In this document: positions 40,269 to 50,006 of the stretch, in pieces
Position numbering within the stretch: position 1 is the first letter of the stretch
Layout of the letters: the number at the start of each line of letters is the position of its first letter
Assembly: GCA_905480645.1 (NCBI GenBank)
Contig: CAJQRC010000010.1
Coordinates: 184,972-248,971, forward strand
Direction: 5' to 3'
Source of the DNA: an uncultured Tateyamaria sp.
GTDB taxonomy: Bacteria; Pseudomonadota; Alphaproteobacteria; Rhodobacterales; Rhodobacteraceae
Length of the DNA: 64,000 nt
Made by a program: the position numbers and the translations under genes
The notes under the pieces: generated by a model
The model's database searches: none
What the model saw: the letters and a program-made list of their open reading frames with translations, nothing else
What the model was told of the DNA's origin: nothing

Positions 40269-40909
40269 ATATCATTTTGCTGGGCCCACCGGGCGCGGGT
40301 AAAGGGACTCAAGCTCGCTACCTCGTAGAAGAACGCGGCATGGTGCAGCTCTCTACTGGTGATATGCTTCGTGAGGCTAAAGATAGTAGCTCAGAGATGG
40401 GTCGGATAGTTGCCGACGTAATGGCTCGCGGAGCACTTGTTACAGATGAGATTGTGATTGGTTTGATCCGAGAGAAGCTTGATAAAACTGAGTCAAATGG
40501 TTTTATTTTTGATGGTTTTCCACGAACATTGGCACAAGCTGATGCGCTAAATGATTTACTGTGTGAAAAAGGTAAAGTGCTTGATGCTGTGATAGAGATG
40601 GAAGTTGATGATGACGCTCTTGTTGCAAGAATTACAGCACGTTCAACCTGTGCGGGATGTGGTGAAGTTTACAACGATAACACCAAGCCAATCCCTAGAA
40701 ACAATTTCTGTACTAATTGTGGGGCTGCCGACAGCTTTGTCCGTCGTGCAGACGACAATGAAAAAAGCCTTAAAAATCGTCTAATGGAATATTACAAGAA
40801 AACATCGCCACTGATTGGCTACTTTTATGCCAAAAACCAACTTTCCAGAGTAAATGGCTTGTTGGACATGGGTGTAGTCAAAGCGGAAATAGCAAAAGTG
40901 TTGAAATAG
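40265..40909 (+). CDS. adk: Adenylate kinase
   Basis: The 214-residue enzyme interconverts ATP+AMP and 2 ADP. The P-loop is GPPGAGKGT at residues 7-15, [10 protein letters not shown] is the AMP-binding lid, and the LID domain holds four cysteines (CAGCGEVY ... CTNCG). It is therefore the zinc-binding form common outside enterobacteria. It starts inside the secY stop (ATGA), which couples energy metabolism to the translocase gene, a widespread bacterial arrangement. Confidence 0.97.
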   Translation: MNIILLGPPGAGKGTQARYLVEERGMVQLSTGDMLREAKDSSSEMGRIVADVMARGALVTDEIVIGLIREKLDKTESNGFIFDGFPRTLAQADALNDLLCEKGKVLDAVIEMEVDDDALVARITARSTCAGCGEVYNDNTKPIPRNNFCTNCGAADSFVRRADDNEKSLKNRLMEYYKKTSPLIGYFYAKNQLSRVNGLLDMGVVKAEIAKVLK

Positions 40910-41000
40910 TATTTTTATTATTTATCCCTAATTCTTAATGTCGTATGTCTGGCAAATTAAGCCAGTTTGAGATGGGACTGAGTGAGGTATTGAAGTGGGG

Positions 41001-41029
41001 TTGACGGCCATTGGATCAAAGCCTATTCC
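41001..41029 (+). promoter_or_regulatory. Candidate promoter for the rpsM-rplQ (alpha) unit
   Basis: TTGACG and TATTCC are spaced by 17 bases in the 264-base gap between adk and rpsM, giving a leader of about 135 bases. The -35 is nearly perfect and the -10 is moderate. Confidence 0.45.
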
Positions 41030-41173
41030 TCGCCACTTGGAAGTAGAATCAATGGCCATAAGTTACTTGGCCAGACCACCTAATTTCATGCGGTTCAGGA
41101 GCAATAATCTTGGGTGGCATTTGTGAAAAAAGGGCCTGGTATTACGGGCTCGCAACAAAGAGGAATACGCTAA

Positions 41174-41542
41174 GTGGCACGTATTGCAGGGGTTAATATT
41201 CCCACAGCTAAACGAGTACCTATTGCACTGACTTATATCACAGGCATTGGAAACTCATCCGCTCAAAAAATCTGTGAAGCTGTTGGCATCGATTATGGTC
41301 GACGTGTAAATGAACTGAGTGATGCGGAAATTTTGAAAATTCGCGAACACATTGACGGGCACTTTACCGTTGAGGGTGATTTGCGCCGAGACACGCAAAT
41401 GAATATCAAGCGCTTGATGGATCTTGGCTGCTACCGGGGTTTACGGCATCGTCGGAACTTACCCGTTCGTGGCCAGCGCACTCATACTAATGCTCGCACC
41501 CGCAAAGGCCCTGCTAAGGCCATTGCCGGCAAGAAGAAATAA
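41174..41542 (+). CDS. rpsM: 30S ribosomal protein S13
   Basis: The 122-residue protein starts at a GTG with AAAGAGGAATACGCTAA upstream. [20 protein letters not shown] and the C-terminal [20 protein letters not shown] with its basic tail are typical S13. It contacts the P-site tRNA and the 50S subunit. rpsK starts 12 bases later. Confidence 0.97.
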   Translation: MARIAGVNIPTAKRVPIALTYITGIGNSSAQKICEAVGIDYGRRVNELSDAEILKIREHIDGHFTVEGDLRRDTQMNIKRLMDLGCYRGLRHRRNLPVRGQRTHTNARTRKGPAKAIAGKKK

Positions 41543-41554
41543 GGGGACGCATTG

Positions 41555-41944
41555 ATGGCACGCGATACACGCAAGACCAAACGCAAGGTCTCCAAAAACA
41601 TTGCTGCGGGAGTAGCACATGTTGATTCATCGTTTAATAACACCAAAATTCTCATTTCTGATGTGCAAGGCAATGCTATTGCATGGTCCTCTGCTGGAAC
41701 TATGGGTTTTAAAGGATCACGTAAATCTACACCTTACGCCGCTCAAATGGCTGCAGAAGATGCAGGAAAAAAAGCACAGGAACATGGTGTTAAAACAATT
41801 GAGGTCGAGGTTCAAGGACCAGGTTCAGGACGTGAATCGGCCCTCCGAGCTTTAGCTGCTGCCGGGTTTAATATCACCTCGATTCGTGATGTGACTCCGA
41901 TGGCTCATAATGGTTGTCGCCCACCAAAGCGCCGCCGTGTCTGA
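41555..41944 (+). CDS. rpsK: 30S ribosomal protein S11
   Basis: The ATG at 41555 gives a 129-residue protein beginning [20 protein letters not shown], preceded by AAGGGGACGC. A TTG one codon upstream is possible but unneeded. [20 protein letters not shown] and the closing [12 protein letters not shown] are S11 signatures. It forms part of the platform near the mRNA exit. rpoA follows after 114 bases. Confidence 0.97.
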   Translation: MARDTRKTKRKVSKNIAAGVAHVDSSFNNTKILISDVQGNAIAWSSAGTMGFKGSRKSTPYAAQMAAEDAGKKAQEHGVKTIEVEVQGPGSGRESALRALAAAGFNITSIRDVTPMAHNGCRPPKRRRV

Positions 41945-42058
41945 TTACTAATAGACAGATCGTGGAGTATTGTATGTCGCAATTCTTCACTCCGCTTCTT
42001 TGAAGCCTCGGGAGTCGGCGCGTTAGGACATGGCGTGCGGACAAGAATGGAGGGATGC

Positions 42059-43075
42059 ATGATCCACAAAAATTGGGCAGAATTAATAAAGCCACTACAA
42101 CTAGAAGTTAAACCCGGGAACGAGCCGGCTCGCCAAGCTACCATAGTGGCAGAGCCGCTTGAACGGGGGTTTGGCTTGACTATGGGGAACGCTCTACGTC
42201 GAGTGCTGATGAGCTCGTTACAGGGTGCTGCTATTTCGTCAGTACAAATAGATAATGTTTTACATGAGTTTTCTAGTGTTGCTGGTGTTCGAGAAGACGT
42301 TACCGACATCATTTTAAATTTAAAAGGTGTAAGCTTGAAGATGGAAGTTGAAGGTCCGAAGCGGCTTTCAATCTCGGCTAAAGGTCCAGGTGTGGTGACT
42401 GCAGGTGATATATCTGAAAGTGCGGGCATCGAAATTTTGAATCGTGACCATGTAATATGTCACCTCGATGACGGCGCGGACGTTTTTATGGAATTAACCG
42501 TAAATACAGGTAAGGGTTACGTTTCAGCTGATAAAAACAAACCGGAAGATGCGCCCATTGGTTTGATCCCAATCGATGCCATTTATTCGCCTGTTAAAAA
42601 AGCAAGCTATGAGGTTCAGCCAACTCGTGAAGGCCAAGTGTTGGATTATGACAAGTTGACGATGAAAGTTGAAACAGATGGCTCCCTATCACCAGACGAT
42701 GCTGTAGCTTTTGCAGCGCGTATACTGCAAGATCAGTTGGGAATTTTTGTCAACTTTGATGAGCCGGAAAGTGCGTCGCGTCAAGACGATGATGATGGCT
42801 TAGAATTTAACCCACTTCTGTTGAAAAAGGTTGATGAATTGGAACTTTCAGTTCGATCAGCCAATTGCCTGAAAAACGATAATATTGTGTATATCGGAGA
42901 CCTAATACAAAAGACAGAGGCTGAAATGCTTCGTACGCCAAACTTCGGCCGTAAGTCGTTGAATGAAATTAAAGAGGTACTTTCAGGTATGGGGCTCCAC
43001 CTTGGCATGGATGTAGAAGACTGGCCGCCAGATAATATTGAGGAATTGGCTAAGAAATTTGAAGATAATTTTTAG
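42059..43075 (+). CDS. rpoA: DNA-directed RNA polymerase subunit alpha
   Basis: From the ATG at 42059, with TGGAGGGATGC upstream, the protein has 338 residues starting [20 protein letters not shown]. The N-terminal dimerisation domain includes [20 protein letters not shown]. The C-terminal domain (about residues 250-338) includes [20 protein letters not shown] and [20 protein letters not shown], which bind UP elements and activators. It is nearly identical to Rhodobacteraceae RpoA. The longer frame from 42035 is not supported. Confidence 0.98.
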   Translation: MIHKNWAELIKPLQLEVKPGNEPARQATIVAEPLERGFGLTMGNALRRVLMSSLQGAAISSVQIDNVLHEFSSVAGVREDVTDIILNLKGVSLKMEVEGPKRLSISAKGPGVVTAGDISESAGIEILNRDHVICHLDDGADVFMELTVNTGKGYVSADKNKPEDAPIGLIPIDAIYSPVKKASYEVQPTREGQVLDYDKLTMKVETDGSLSPDDAVAFAARILQDQLGIFVNFDEPESASRQDDDDGLEFNPLLLKKVDELELSVRSANCLKNDNIVYIGDLIQKTEAEMLRTPNFGRKSLNEIKEVLSGMGLHLGMDVEDWPPDNIEELAKKFEDNF

Positions 43076-43214
43076 ATTGCTGACTGCCAAGGTGTTTCCC
43101 TTAAAATGACTCGGCAGCTGCACTGGGCGACAAGCCCCAAGGAGAGTAGGTGACACGCATCGCCTGCCAGACAAAGTAAAATCACCCGTAGAGGGTAATA
43201 TTTGGAGATATAAA

Positions 43215-43634
43215 ATGCGTCACGCACGTGGTTACCGCCGCTTAAATCGGACCCATGAACACCGTAAGGCCTTATTCTCAAACATGGCCGGTTCGCTCAT
43301 TGAACATGAGCAAATTAAAACAACTTTACCAAAGGCAAAAGAACTGCGCCCGATCATTGAAAAGATGATCACTCTGGCAAAACGTGGTGATCTTCACGCT
43401 CGTCGTCAGGTTTCCTCAAAATTGAAGGAAGACCAATACGTAACGAAACTCTTCGATGTTTTAGGCCCGCGGTACGCTGGACGGCAAGGGGGCTACGTAC
43501 GCGTCTTAAAAGCAGGTTTTCGCTATGGAGATATGGCCCCTATGGCGATTATTGAGTTGGTAGACCGAGACCGTGACGCTAAAGGTGCAGCGGACAAGGC
43601 ACGAGTTGCTTCGGAAGATTCTACCGACGAGTAA
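43215..43634 (+). CDS. rplQ: 50S ribosomal protein L17
   Basis: The 139-residue protein begins [20 protein letters not shown], followed by [20 protein letters not shown], the L17 core. It is longer than the enterobacterial form by a charged tail (about residues 121-139). L17 lies at the tunnel exit. GGAGATATAAA precedes the ATG. A terminator 27 bases downstream ends the ribosomal block. Confidence 0.97.
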   Translation: MRHARGYRRLNRTHEHRKALFSNMAGSLIEHEQIKTTLPKAKELRPIIEKMITLAKRGDLHARRQVSSKLKEDQYVTKLFDVLGPRYAGRQGGYVRVLKAGFRYGDMAPMAIIELVDRDRDAKGAADKARVASEDSTDE

Positions 43635-43660
43635 ATCTTGGTTAACTTGAGCTTGATATA

Positions 43661-43685
43661 CCCTCGCTTAGGCGGGGGTTTTTTC
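43661..43685 (+). terminator. Rho-independent terminator after rplQ
   Basis: CCCTCGC (43661-43667) pairs with GCGGGGG (43672-43678, one G-U) around a TTAG loop and is followed by TTTTTT. It closes the alpha unit. Confidence 0.88.
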
Positions 43686-43820
43686 GTTTAGGGGCGCTGA
43701 TTTCCTAATAACATATCTCGTGTATTTTACATTATAATTGGATACTTTGATTACAATGGAATGTTGTGTAGCGTTCTTTTATTTTTTCTGGAATAAAATG
43801 AATACTACTTGGAAACTTTA

Positions 43821-45125
43821 ATGGCTGATTTTTTTGCTTCGGATATGCCAGTTGATAGTGGTCACCAACCACTAGCAGATCGCCTGCGTCCTAAAAATCT
43901 AAATGAAGTCGTAGGCCAATTGCAGTTGCTAGGAGTAGAATCTCCTCTGACAAATATGTTAAAGTCCGATGTACTTAGTTCAATTATTTTTTGGGGGCCG
44001 CCGGGAGTAGGTAAGACAACGATTGCCACTCTTTTTGCGAAGGAAACTAATCTTCATTTTGTGCAGATTAGCGCCATGTTCACGGGTAAGGCAGACCTCA
44101 AAAAGGTATTTGAGGCTGCAAAGGTCAGACGAAGAAATGGTCAAGGGACCCTTCTTTTCGTTGACGAGATCCACAGATTTAATAAAGCGCAGCAGGATGG
44201 ATTCCTACCATACATGGAGGATGGAACAATCCTATTAGTTGGTGCTACAACTGAAAATCCAAGCTTTGAGTTGAACGCGGCGGTGCTTAGTCGTTCACAA
44301 GTTATGGTCTTGGAGCAGCTTAACTTGGAGGACCTTGAACTAATTGCTCGGCGTGCTGAACAGGAGATGGATCACGCTTTGCCTCTTGATCCGGCTGCGC
44401 GCGTGAGTTTACTTGAGATGGCTAGTGGTGATGGTCGCGCTCTGTTAAATTTAATTGAACAAGTGATGGCGTGGAATGTAACAGAGCCTCTTGATCAAAA
44501 ATTGCTCGCGGCACGGTTAATGAAACGCGCTGCATTATATGATAAGTCCGGTGATGCTCATTATAATTTTATTTCTGCATTGCATAAGTCAGTACGAGGC
44601 TCAGACCCAAATGCAGCACTTTATTGGTTGGCTCGAATACTTGATGGTGGAGAAGATCCACGTTTCCTAGCTCGGCGGATCACGCGTATGGCTGTTGAAG
44701 ATATTGGTCTTGCTGACCCGCAAGCGCAGTCTGTTTGCCTTCAATGCTGGGAAACATATGAGCGATTGGGTAGCCCAGAGGGAGATTTGGCAATTGCTCA
44801 AGCGGTCGTTTATTTAGCATTGGCCCCAAAATCAAATGCAACATATTTAGCGTTCAAAAGGGCCCAAGCTGTCGCACAACGAACTGGATCAAAGTCGCCC
44901 CCTAAACATATCCTTAATGCGCCAACCGTGCTGATGAAAGATCAAGGATATGGTGTAGGTTATGCTTATGACCATGAGGAAACGGATGGGTTTTCGGGTC
45001 AAAACTATTTTCCAGATGGAATGAAAAGGTATGATTTTTATAAACCTGTTGAACGTGGGTTTGAGCGTGATTTAAAAAAAAGGCAACAGTACTTTGCACG
45101 GATACGGGCTAAGCGTCAAACTTGA
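43821..45125 (+). CDS. rarA: Replication-associated recombination protein A (AAA ATPase)
   Basis: The ATG at 43821 gives 434 residues; a TTG at 43809 would add four. Walker A GPPGVGKTT is at residues 59-67 and Walker B LLFVDEIHRF at 111-120. The sensor motif follows in VGATTENPSFELNAAVLSR. RarA (MgsA) is a clamp-loader-like ATPase that acts at stalled replication forks with SSB. It heads a plus-strand run with crcB, rluC and the ATP12 gene, with crcB 31 bases downstream. Confidence 0.95.
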   Translation: MADFFASDMPVDSGHQPLADRLRPKNLNEVVGQLQLLGVESPLTNMLKSDVLSSIIFWGPPGVGKTTIATLFAKETNLHFVQISAMFTGKADLKKVFEAAKVRRRNGQGTLLFVDEIHRFNKAQQDGFLPYMEDGTILLVGATTENPSFELNAAVLSRSQVMVLEQLNLEDLELIARRAEQEMDHALPLDPAARVSLLEMASGDGRALLNLIEQVMAWNVTEPLDQKLLAARLMKRAALYDKSGDAHYNFISALHKSVRGSDPNAALYWLARILDGGEDPRFLARRITRMAVEDIGLADPQAQSVCLQCWETYERLGSPEGDLAIAQAVVYLALAPKSNATYLAFKRAQAVAQRTGSKSPPKHILNAPTVLMKDQGYGVGYAYDHEETDGFSGQNYFPDGMKRYDFYKPVERGFERDLKKRQQYFARIRAKRQT

Positions 45126-45156
45126 CTCTTAACTCAGATAGGGTGAGAGACCGATT

Positions 45157-45537
45157 ATGATCATTTCGCTTTCTCTCGTCGCTCTGGGTGGAGCCATAGG
45201 CGCGTCACTGCGTTGGGTGACTGGCACTTTACTACTACGTGTCCTAGGACCGAGTGATTTTCCATTATCTATAATTCTGGTAAACGTACTTGGTTCCCTG
45301 TTAATGGGTTTTTTTGTTGTTGTGGCAGCCCAGCGTGGACTGACCTATTTCAACCCTTTTGCTTTGACTGGTGTACTGGGAAGTTTCACGACATTTTCTG
45401 CGTTTTCACTTGAAACTATGGCGATGATTGAGCGTGGTCAGATCTGGCAGGCTGGTGTCTATATTTTACTATCAGTGTTTTTGTCGATTGGTGCGCTAGC
45501 AGGGGGGCTGTTTTTGGCAAGACAAGTGCTGACATGA
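45157..45537 (+). CDS. crcB: Fluoride exporter CrcB/FluC
   Basis: The 126-residue membrane protein has four predicted helices. It shows the FluC signatures ALGGAIGASLRWVTG at the N-terminus, LVNVLGSLLMGFF in the second helix, and TGVLGSFTTFSAFSLE in the third. Dual-topology dimers of this family export fluoride. The stop overlaps the rluC start (ATGA). No fluoride riboswitch was recognised in the 31-base gap upstream. Confidence 0.93.
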   Translation: MIISLSLVALGGAIGASLRWVTGTLLLRVLGPSDFPLSIILVNVLGSLLMGFFVVVAAQRGLTYFNPFALTGVLGSFTTFSAFSLETMAMIERGQIWQAGVYILLSVFLSIGALAGGLFLARQVLT

Positions 45538-46580
45538 GTAGAGTTCAGACAGTTTATGTGGCTGAAGGCGAGGGTGATCAGCGTTTAGATCGTTGGTTTA
45601 AAAGGCGTTACCCCCAAATCAGCCAAGGCATGATTGAAAAAATTTGTCGTAAAGGGGAGTGCCGGGTCGATGGAAACCGAGTAAAATCGTCTACTCGCGT
45701 TGAAGAAGGGCAAGCTGTGCGCATTCCTCCTTTGCCAAACACTGCGGCACCGGTTGTAACTCGAACATTCATAACTGAGGCTGATAAAAAGCTAATACAG
45801 TCCTGTATTATTTATCGTGACGATACCATTATTGCTCTGAACAAACCGGCTGGGCTCGCAACACAAGGGGGATCTGGCCAAACGCGCCATGTTGATGGAA
45901 TGGCGGAGGCGTTGAGGTTTGGTCTTGAAGAAAAACCGCGTCTCGTACACCGGCTTGATAGGGATACCTCTGGTGTTTTGTTGATGGCGCGTACAAGGGG
46001 GACTGCCAAAATACTCACAGCAGCTATGAGGCATCGTGAAACACGTAAGATCTACTGGGCTCTTGTTGCTGGTGTACCGACTCCCTATTTGGCTGAAATT
46101 AAATATGGATTGGTTAAAGCATCGGGCCACGGAAGGAGTGGTGAGGGTGAGAAAATGGTTGCAGTACATCCAAAAGATATCGATAGGACACACGGTGCCA
46201 AACGAGCGCATACACTCTATGCAACTCTCTATAGAGTTGCCTCCCGTGCGGCTTGGGTTGCTCTGGAACCCTTGACAGGGCGAACACACCAGTTGCGTGC
46301 GCATATGGCCGAAATTGGTCATCCTATTATTGGAGATGGCAAATATGGGGGGGCTAGCCAAGAAAATTTAGGTAATGGTTGGGGCGCACAATTGGGAGGA
46401 ATTATCTCAAAAAAAATGCACCTTCATGCTCGAATGATTCGGTTCGAACATCCTGAAACACGTAAATTAATTACGATTATAGCTCCGTTGCCTGAGCACA
46501 TGAAACAAAGCTGGGAGACATTTGGTTGGACTGACAGTATGGCATCTGAAGATCCTTTCGATAGCCTTTATAAGAGCTGA
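45534..46580 (+). CDS. rluC: RluA-family 23S rRNA pseudouridine synthase (RluC/RluD-like)
   Basis: The 348-residue enzyme has an N-terminal S4 RNA-binding domain (about residues 15-70, QRLDRWFKRRYPQISQGMIE). The pseudouridine-synthase domain carries the active-site motif HRLDRDTSG at 139-147, with Asp142 as catalytic residue. GRTHQLRAHMAEIGHPIIGD is also conserved. Members modify U955/U2504/U2580 (RluC) or the helix 69 uridines (RluD), and sequence alone does not separate the two safely. Its start overlaps crcB by four bases. Confidence 0.88.
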   Translation: MSRVQTVYVAEGEGDQRLDRWFKRRYPQISQGMIEKICRKGECRVDGNRVKSSTRVEEGQAVRIPPLPNTAAPVVTRTFITEADKKLIQSCIIYRDDTIIALNKPAGLATQGGSGQTRHVDGMAEALRFGLEEKPRLVHRLDRDTSGVLLMARTRGTAKILTAAMRHRETRKIYWALVAGVPTPYLAEIKYGLVKASGHGRSGEGEKMVAVHPKDIDRTHGAKRAHTLYATLYRVASRAAWVALEPLTGRTHQLRAHMAEIGHPIIGDGKYGGASQENLGNGWGAQLGGIISKKMHLHARMIRFEHPETRKLITIIAPLPEHMKQSWETFGWTDSMASEDPFDSLYKS

Positions 46581-46686
46581 CACCCCAAGCAAAGATTTTG
46601 GTAGCAGCAGAGTCTTTGTCAACCGCCTGTCTTAAATTGTGCGAAATATGTTGGACATTGCAAAAAAAATACTTGGAAATGTTAAT

Positions 46687-47400
46687 ATGAGCGAGTGGAA
46701 AGCAAAACGCTTTTGGAAAAGGTCAACAATTGAGAAAGTTGGCAATTGTTGGTATGTGAAATTGGACGAGCGTATTCTAAAAACGCCAGCTAAGGCGGAT
46801 ATGGTTTTGCCAAGCCGAGCCTTAGCAGAGGCAGTCGCGGTAGAATGGGAAGCACAACAGGAATTGATTGACCCACTGTCTATGCCTTTTACTAGCACCG
46901 CAAACGTGGCCATTGATAAGGTGGCAGTACAAAAAGTGGAAGTTGCGAATATGCTGGCATCTTACGGTGATGCTGATTTGCTTTGCTACCGTGCGGAAGG
47001 GCCTAGTGCGCTAACCTCGCGACAGGCGTCGGTTTGGGACCCGTATATTGAATGGGCTGCAGATGCCTTGGGAGCACGTTTGCATCCAAGGATTGGGCTA
47101 ATGCATTTAGCCCAAGATGAAATTGCCCTTAACGTACTTTCGAAGCTTACACATTCTCTTTCTGTATATGAGTTAGCTTCGTTCCATGATCTCGTTAGTC
47201 TTAGTGGATCTTTGGTGCTTGGTTTCGCAACTATACATGATTATGCCACGCCAGTTGATATTTGGGCGGCTTCGCGTCTTGATGAAATCTGGCAAGAAGA
47301 GCAGTGGGGTGCCGATGAATTGGCACAAGAGGCTGCTAACATAAAAAAAGCAAGCTATATCCATGCGAAATCTTTCTTTGATGCCATTCACGCCTTGTAG
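46687..47400 (+). CDS. ATP12-family F1-ATPase assembly chaperone
   Basis: From the ATG at 46687 the protein has 237 residues beginning MSEWKAKRFWKRSTIEKVGN, in line with relatives. The longer GTG frame from 46639 adds 16 residues without support. LDERILKTPAKADMVLPSRA and AEAVAVEWEAQQELIDP are family blocks, and the C-terminal half includes ASFHDLVSLSGSLVLGFATI. In mitochondria ATP12 binds the free alpha subunit of F1 before assembly. The bacterial protein probably does the same, by inference from the family. Confidence 0.9.
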   Translation: MSEWKAKRFWKRSTIEKVGNCWYVKLDERILKTPAKADMVLPSRALAEAVAVEWEAQQELIDPLSMPFTSTANVAIDKVAVQKVEVANMLASYGDADLLCYRAEGPSALTSRQASVWDPYIEWAADALGARLHPRIGLMHLAQDEIALNVLSKLTHSLSVYELASFHDLVSLSGSLVLGFATIHDYATPVDIWAASRLDEIWQEEQWGADELAQEAANIKKASYIHAKSFFDAIHAL

Positions 47401-47569
47401 TCGAAATGTGCCAAATAAAGTTTGATTTTGCATACTATTTTGTCAATTATTAACCAAATTCCCTTGACGTTATAAGGCTTTTACAGAAAGAGTGTTGTTC
47501 ATCATTTGGGGATAAACCCAAGTCTGATATCCAATGGCTCGGTAATAAAAAATATGCCGTGTTGTAGGT

Positions 47570-47585
47570 GCCGCGTAAACGCGGC
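47570..47585 (+). promoter_or_regulatory. Hairpin in the aapJ leader
   Basis: GCCGCG and CGCGGC form a perfect six-pair stem with a TAAA loop. It ends 22 bases before the aapJ ATG, just ahead of the AGGAAGAGG ribosome-binding site. It may protect or regulate the message. No clear promoter was identified in the 47401-47569 stretch. Confidence 0.45.
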
Positions 47586-47607
47586 TTGAAAACAGGAAGA
47601 GGTAAAA

Positions 47608-48624
47608 ATGAAAAAATCTGTACTCTTTGGCGCGTTGACTGTTGCCGGCCTTACGGCTGGTGTTGCAGCAGCTGGTACGCTGGATGATGTGAAAGCACGT
47701 GGCAAACTAAATTGTGGCGTAACAACTGGTCTTGTTGGCTTTGCTGCCCCAGACGCAAATGGCGAATGGAAAGGTTTTGATGTTGCGGTCTGTCGTGCCG
47801 TCGCTGCTGCTGTTCTCGGTGATGCCACTGCGGTAGAATTTGTCCCGACCACAGGTAAAACACGCTTTACGGCTCTTGCCTCGGGCGAAATTGACATGCT
47901 TGCACGTAATACTACGTGGACGTTCAGCCGTGATGTGGATCTAAAGTTCACATTCGTTGGAGTAAACTACTATGATGGCCAAGGCTTCATGGTTCCAAAA
48001 GCATTAGGTGTGTCATCAGCAAAAGATCTTGATGGTGCAACTGTCTGTATACAAACTGGTACGACAACTGAGCTGAACTTGGCGGACTTCTTCCGTTCAA
48101 ATAATATCAGCTATGAGCCAGTACCAATCGAAACTAATGCGGAAGCGCAACAGCAGTACTTGTCAGAAGCATGTGACGTTTATACGACAGATGCGTCTGG
48201 TCTTGCTTCCACGCGAGCTACATTTGAAGCCCCAGACGATCACATGCTGTTGCCCGAGATCATTTCTAAAGAACCCCTTGGCCCACTTGTTCGTCACGGT
48301 GACAACGAATGGGGTGACGTGGTGCGTTGGACGCTGAATGCGCTTATCACTGCAGAAGAACTTGGTGTGACATCTGCTAATATGGCAGAAATGGGTGCGG
48401 GCACTAATAACCCCGAGATCAATCGTCTGTTGGGTACTGAGGGCACTCTAGGAGAGATGCTTGGCTTAAACGCAGACTGGGCTATGCAAGCACTGTCTGT
48501 TGCTGGTAACTATGGTGAAATCTTCGAACAGAATATTGGTGAATCCACACCAATTGGGCTGGCCCGTGGCCTAAATGCTCAGTGGACTGATGGTGGTTTG
48601 CTATATAGCCCACCATTCCGTTAA
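47608..48624 (+). CDS. aapJ: General L-amino-acid ABC transporter, substrate-binding protein
   Basis: The 338-residue protein has a Sec signal peptide, MKKSVLFGALTVAGLTAGVA with cleavage near AAA-GT, and family 3 binding-protein blocks: CGVTTGLVGFAAPDANGEWK and FTALASGEIDMLARNTTWTF. It matches AapJ/BztA, which delivers glutamate, glutamine, aspartate and other L-amino acids to the AapQMP permease. It is separated from aapQ by a strong hairpin, fitting the common pattern of high binding-protein expression. Confidence 0.93.
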   Translation: MKKSVLFGALTVAGLTAGVAAAGTLDDVKARGKLNCGVTTGLVGFAAPDANGEWKGFDVAVCRAVAAAVLGDATAVEFVPTTGKTRFTALASGEIDMLARNTTWTFSRDVDLKFTFVGVNYYDGQGFMVPKALGVSSAKDLDGATVCIQTGTTTELNLADFFRSNNISYEPVPIETNAEAQQQYLSEACDVYTTDASGLASTRATFEAPDDHMLLPEIISKEPLGPLVRHGDNEWGDVVRWTLNALITAEELGVTSANMAEMGAGTNNPEINRLLGTEGTLGEMLGLNADWAMQALSVAGNYGEIFEQNIGESTPIGLARGLNAQWTDGGLLYSPPFR

Positions 48625-48634
48625 ATGTAATTAG

Positions 48635-48662
48635 AAGGGCGCGGGTTACTACCCGCGCCCTT
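48635..48662 (+). promoter_or_regulatory. Strong hairpin between aapJ and aapQ
   Basis: AAGGGCGCGGGT pairs perfectly with ACCCGCGCCCTT (12 pairs) around a TACT loop, with only three T residues after the stem. It probably protects the aapJ 3' end and reduces read-through into the permease genes, as known for other binding-protein operons. Confidence 0.75.
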
Positions 48663-48789
48663 TGTATATCTCGGGCCAAATTAACTAGTTACAGTGTCAA
48701 AGATGTCCTGAAGGTAGATGTCTGTTAAAACCAAGCGGCTTGTTTTATAATACGTAAATACTAACGCTGGCTCCACGGGGACTTTCTCA

Positions 48790-50004
48790 ATGTCAACACT
48801 GACCGACCCACCAAAGGGCTCGTTCCGCCTGTCGACGCTGGTTAATGACACGCGTTATAGGTCTTACACGTTTCAGTTTATAGCATTAATAGTCCTAGTG
48901 GGCGTTATAGCTTATCTGATGAGCAACTTATTCAGTAATCTTGCTGCTGCCGGTCTGAATATTTCATACCAGTTTTTAGGGTCGCCTGCCGGCTACGACA
49001 TTAACCAGACACTAATTGAATACAATAGTCAGTCTACAAATCGGCGAGCGGCATTAGTCGGTATCCTAAATACCCTTCTGGTAGCTTTCCTAGCCTGCAT
49101 AACCGCCACCATTTTAGGCGTTATCGCCGGAATCCTGCGTTTGTCAAATAACTGGCTGGTAGCGAAGCTTATGGCGTTCTACGTAGAAATTTTCCGAAAT
49201 ATTCCTGTTTTAATTTGGATTATTATAATTTTTACAATCATGATTGCAGTATTGCCAGGGCCTAAGGCCTTTCGAGGTGATATGCCCTCGGCCAGTATGG
49301 TCTTAGACGCTGTCGCATTTACCAATAGGGGTGTGTATATCCCTGCTCCAATATGGGGTGCAGGATCGCTGATTGTTGTCGCTGTCTTTATCTTTTCTAT
49401 AATTGGGTGTTTTGCATATCGTCGATATGCAACAAACCTCTTATACGATAAAGGCCGCTTACTGCCTATGGGATGGCCAAGTGCAGTAATTTTGATCATT
49501 CCAGTGATCCTAACATTTTTTTTCATGGGGAAACCAATCGGTTTGGATTACCCCGCACTCAAAGGGTTTAATTTTTCCGGTGGGGTAAAGGTTGGCGGAC
49601 CTTTAATTGCATTGTGGTTTGCGCTTTCCATTTATACTGGAGCTTTTATCGCTGAAAACGTACGCGCCGGAATTCAGGCTATTTCTAAAGGCCAAAGTGA
49701 AGCTGCTGGTGCGCTTGGGCTTCGGCAGGGGCGTATAATGAAACTTGTCATCATGCCTCAGGCGCTTCGCGTTATTATTCCGCCGTTGATCTCCCAATAT
49801 CTTAACATCACAAAAAACTCATCACTAGCAATCGCTGTCGGTTATGCTGATGTTACGGCGACATTAGGTGGCATTACTCTGAACCAAACAGGACGGGCAA
49901 TTGAATGTGTTTTGCTTTTGATGTTGTTTTATTTGACAATATCGTTGTCTATTTCGGCGATCATGAATGTTTACAACAACTCTGTTAAACTTAAGGAGCG
50001 TTGA
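48790..50004 (+). CDS. aapQ: General L-amino-acid ABC transporter, permease
   Basis: The 404-residue membrane protein matches AapQ/BztB, which is longer than ordinary amino-acid permeases because of an added segment between helices. The EAA loop, KGQSEAAGALGLRQGRIMKL, lies near residue 300 and contacts the ATPase. TNRRAALVGILNTLLVAFLA opens the permease domain. It pairs with AapM to form the heterodimeric channel. GGGGACTTTCTCA precedes the ATG. Confidence 0.93.
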   Translation: MSTLTDPPKGSFRLSTLVNDTRYRSYTFQFIALIVLVGVIAYLMSNLFSNLAAAGLNISYQFLGSPAGYDINQTLIEYNSQSTNRRAALVGILNTLLVAFLACITATILGVIAGILRLSNNWLVAKLMAFYVEIFRNIPVLIWIIIIFTIMIAVLPGPKAFRGDMPSASMVLDAVAFTNRGVYIPAPIWGAGSLIVVAVFIFSIIGCFAYRRYATNLLYDKGRLLPMGWPSAVILIIPVILTFFFMGKPIGLDYPALKGFNFSGGVKVGGPLIALWFALSIYTGAFIAENVRAGIQAISKGQSEAAGALGLRQGRIMKLVIMPQALRVIIPPLISQYLNITKNSSLAIAVGYADVTATLGGITLNQTGRAIECVLLLMLFYLTISLSISAIMNVYNNSVKLKER

Positions 50005-50006
50005 GC

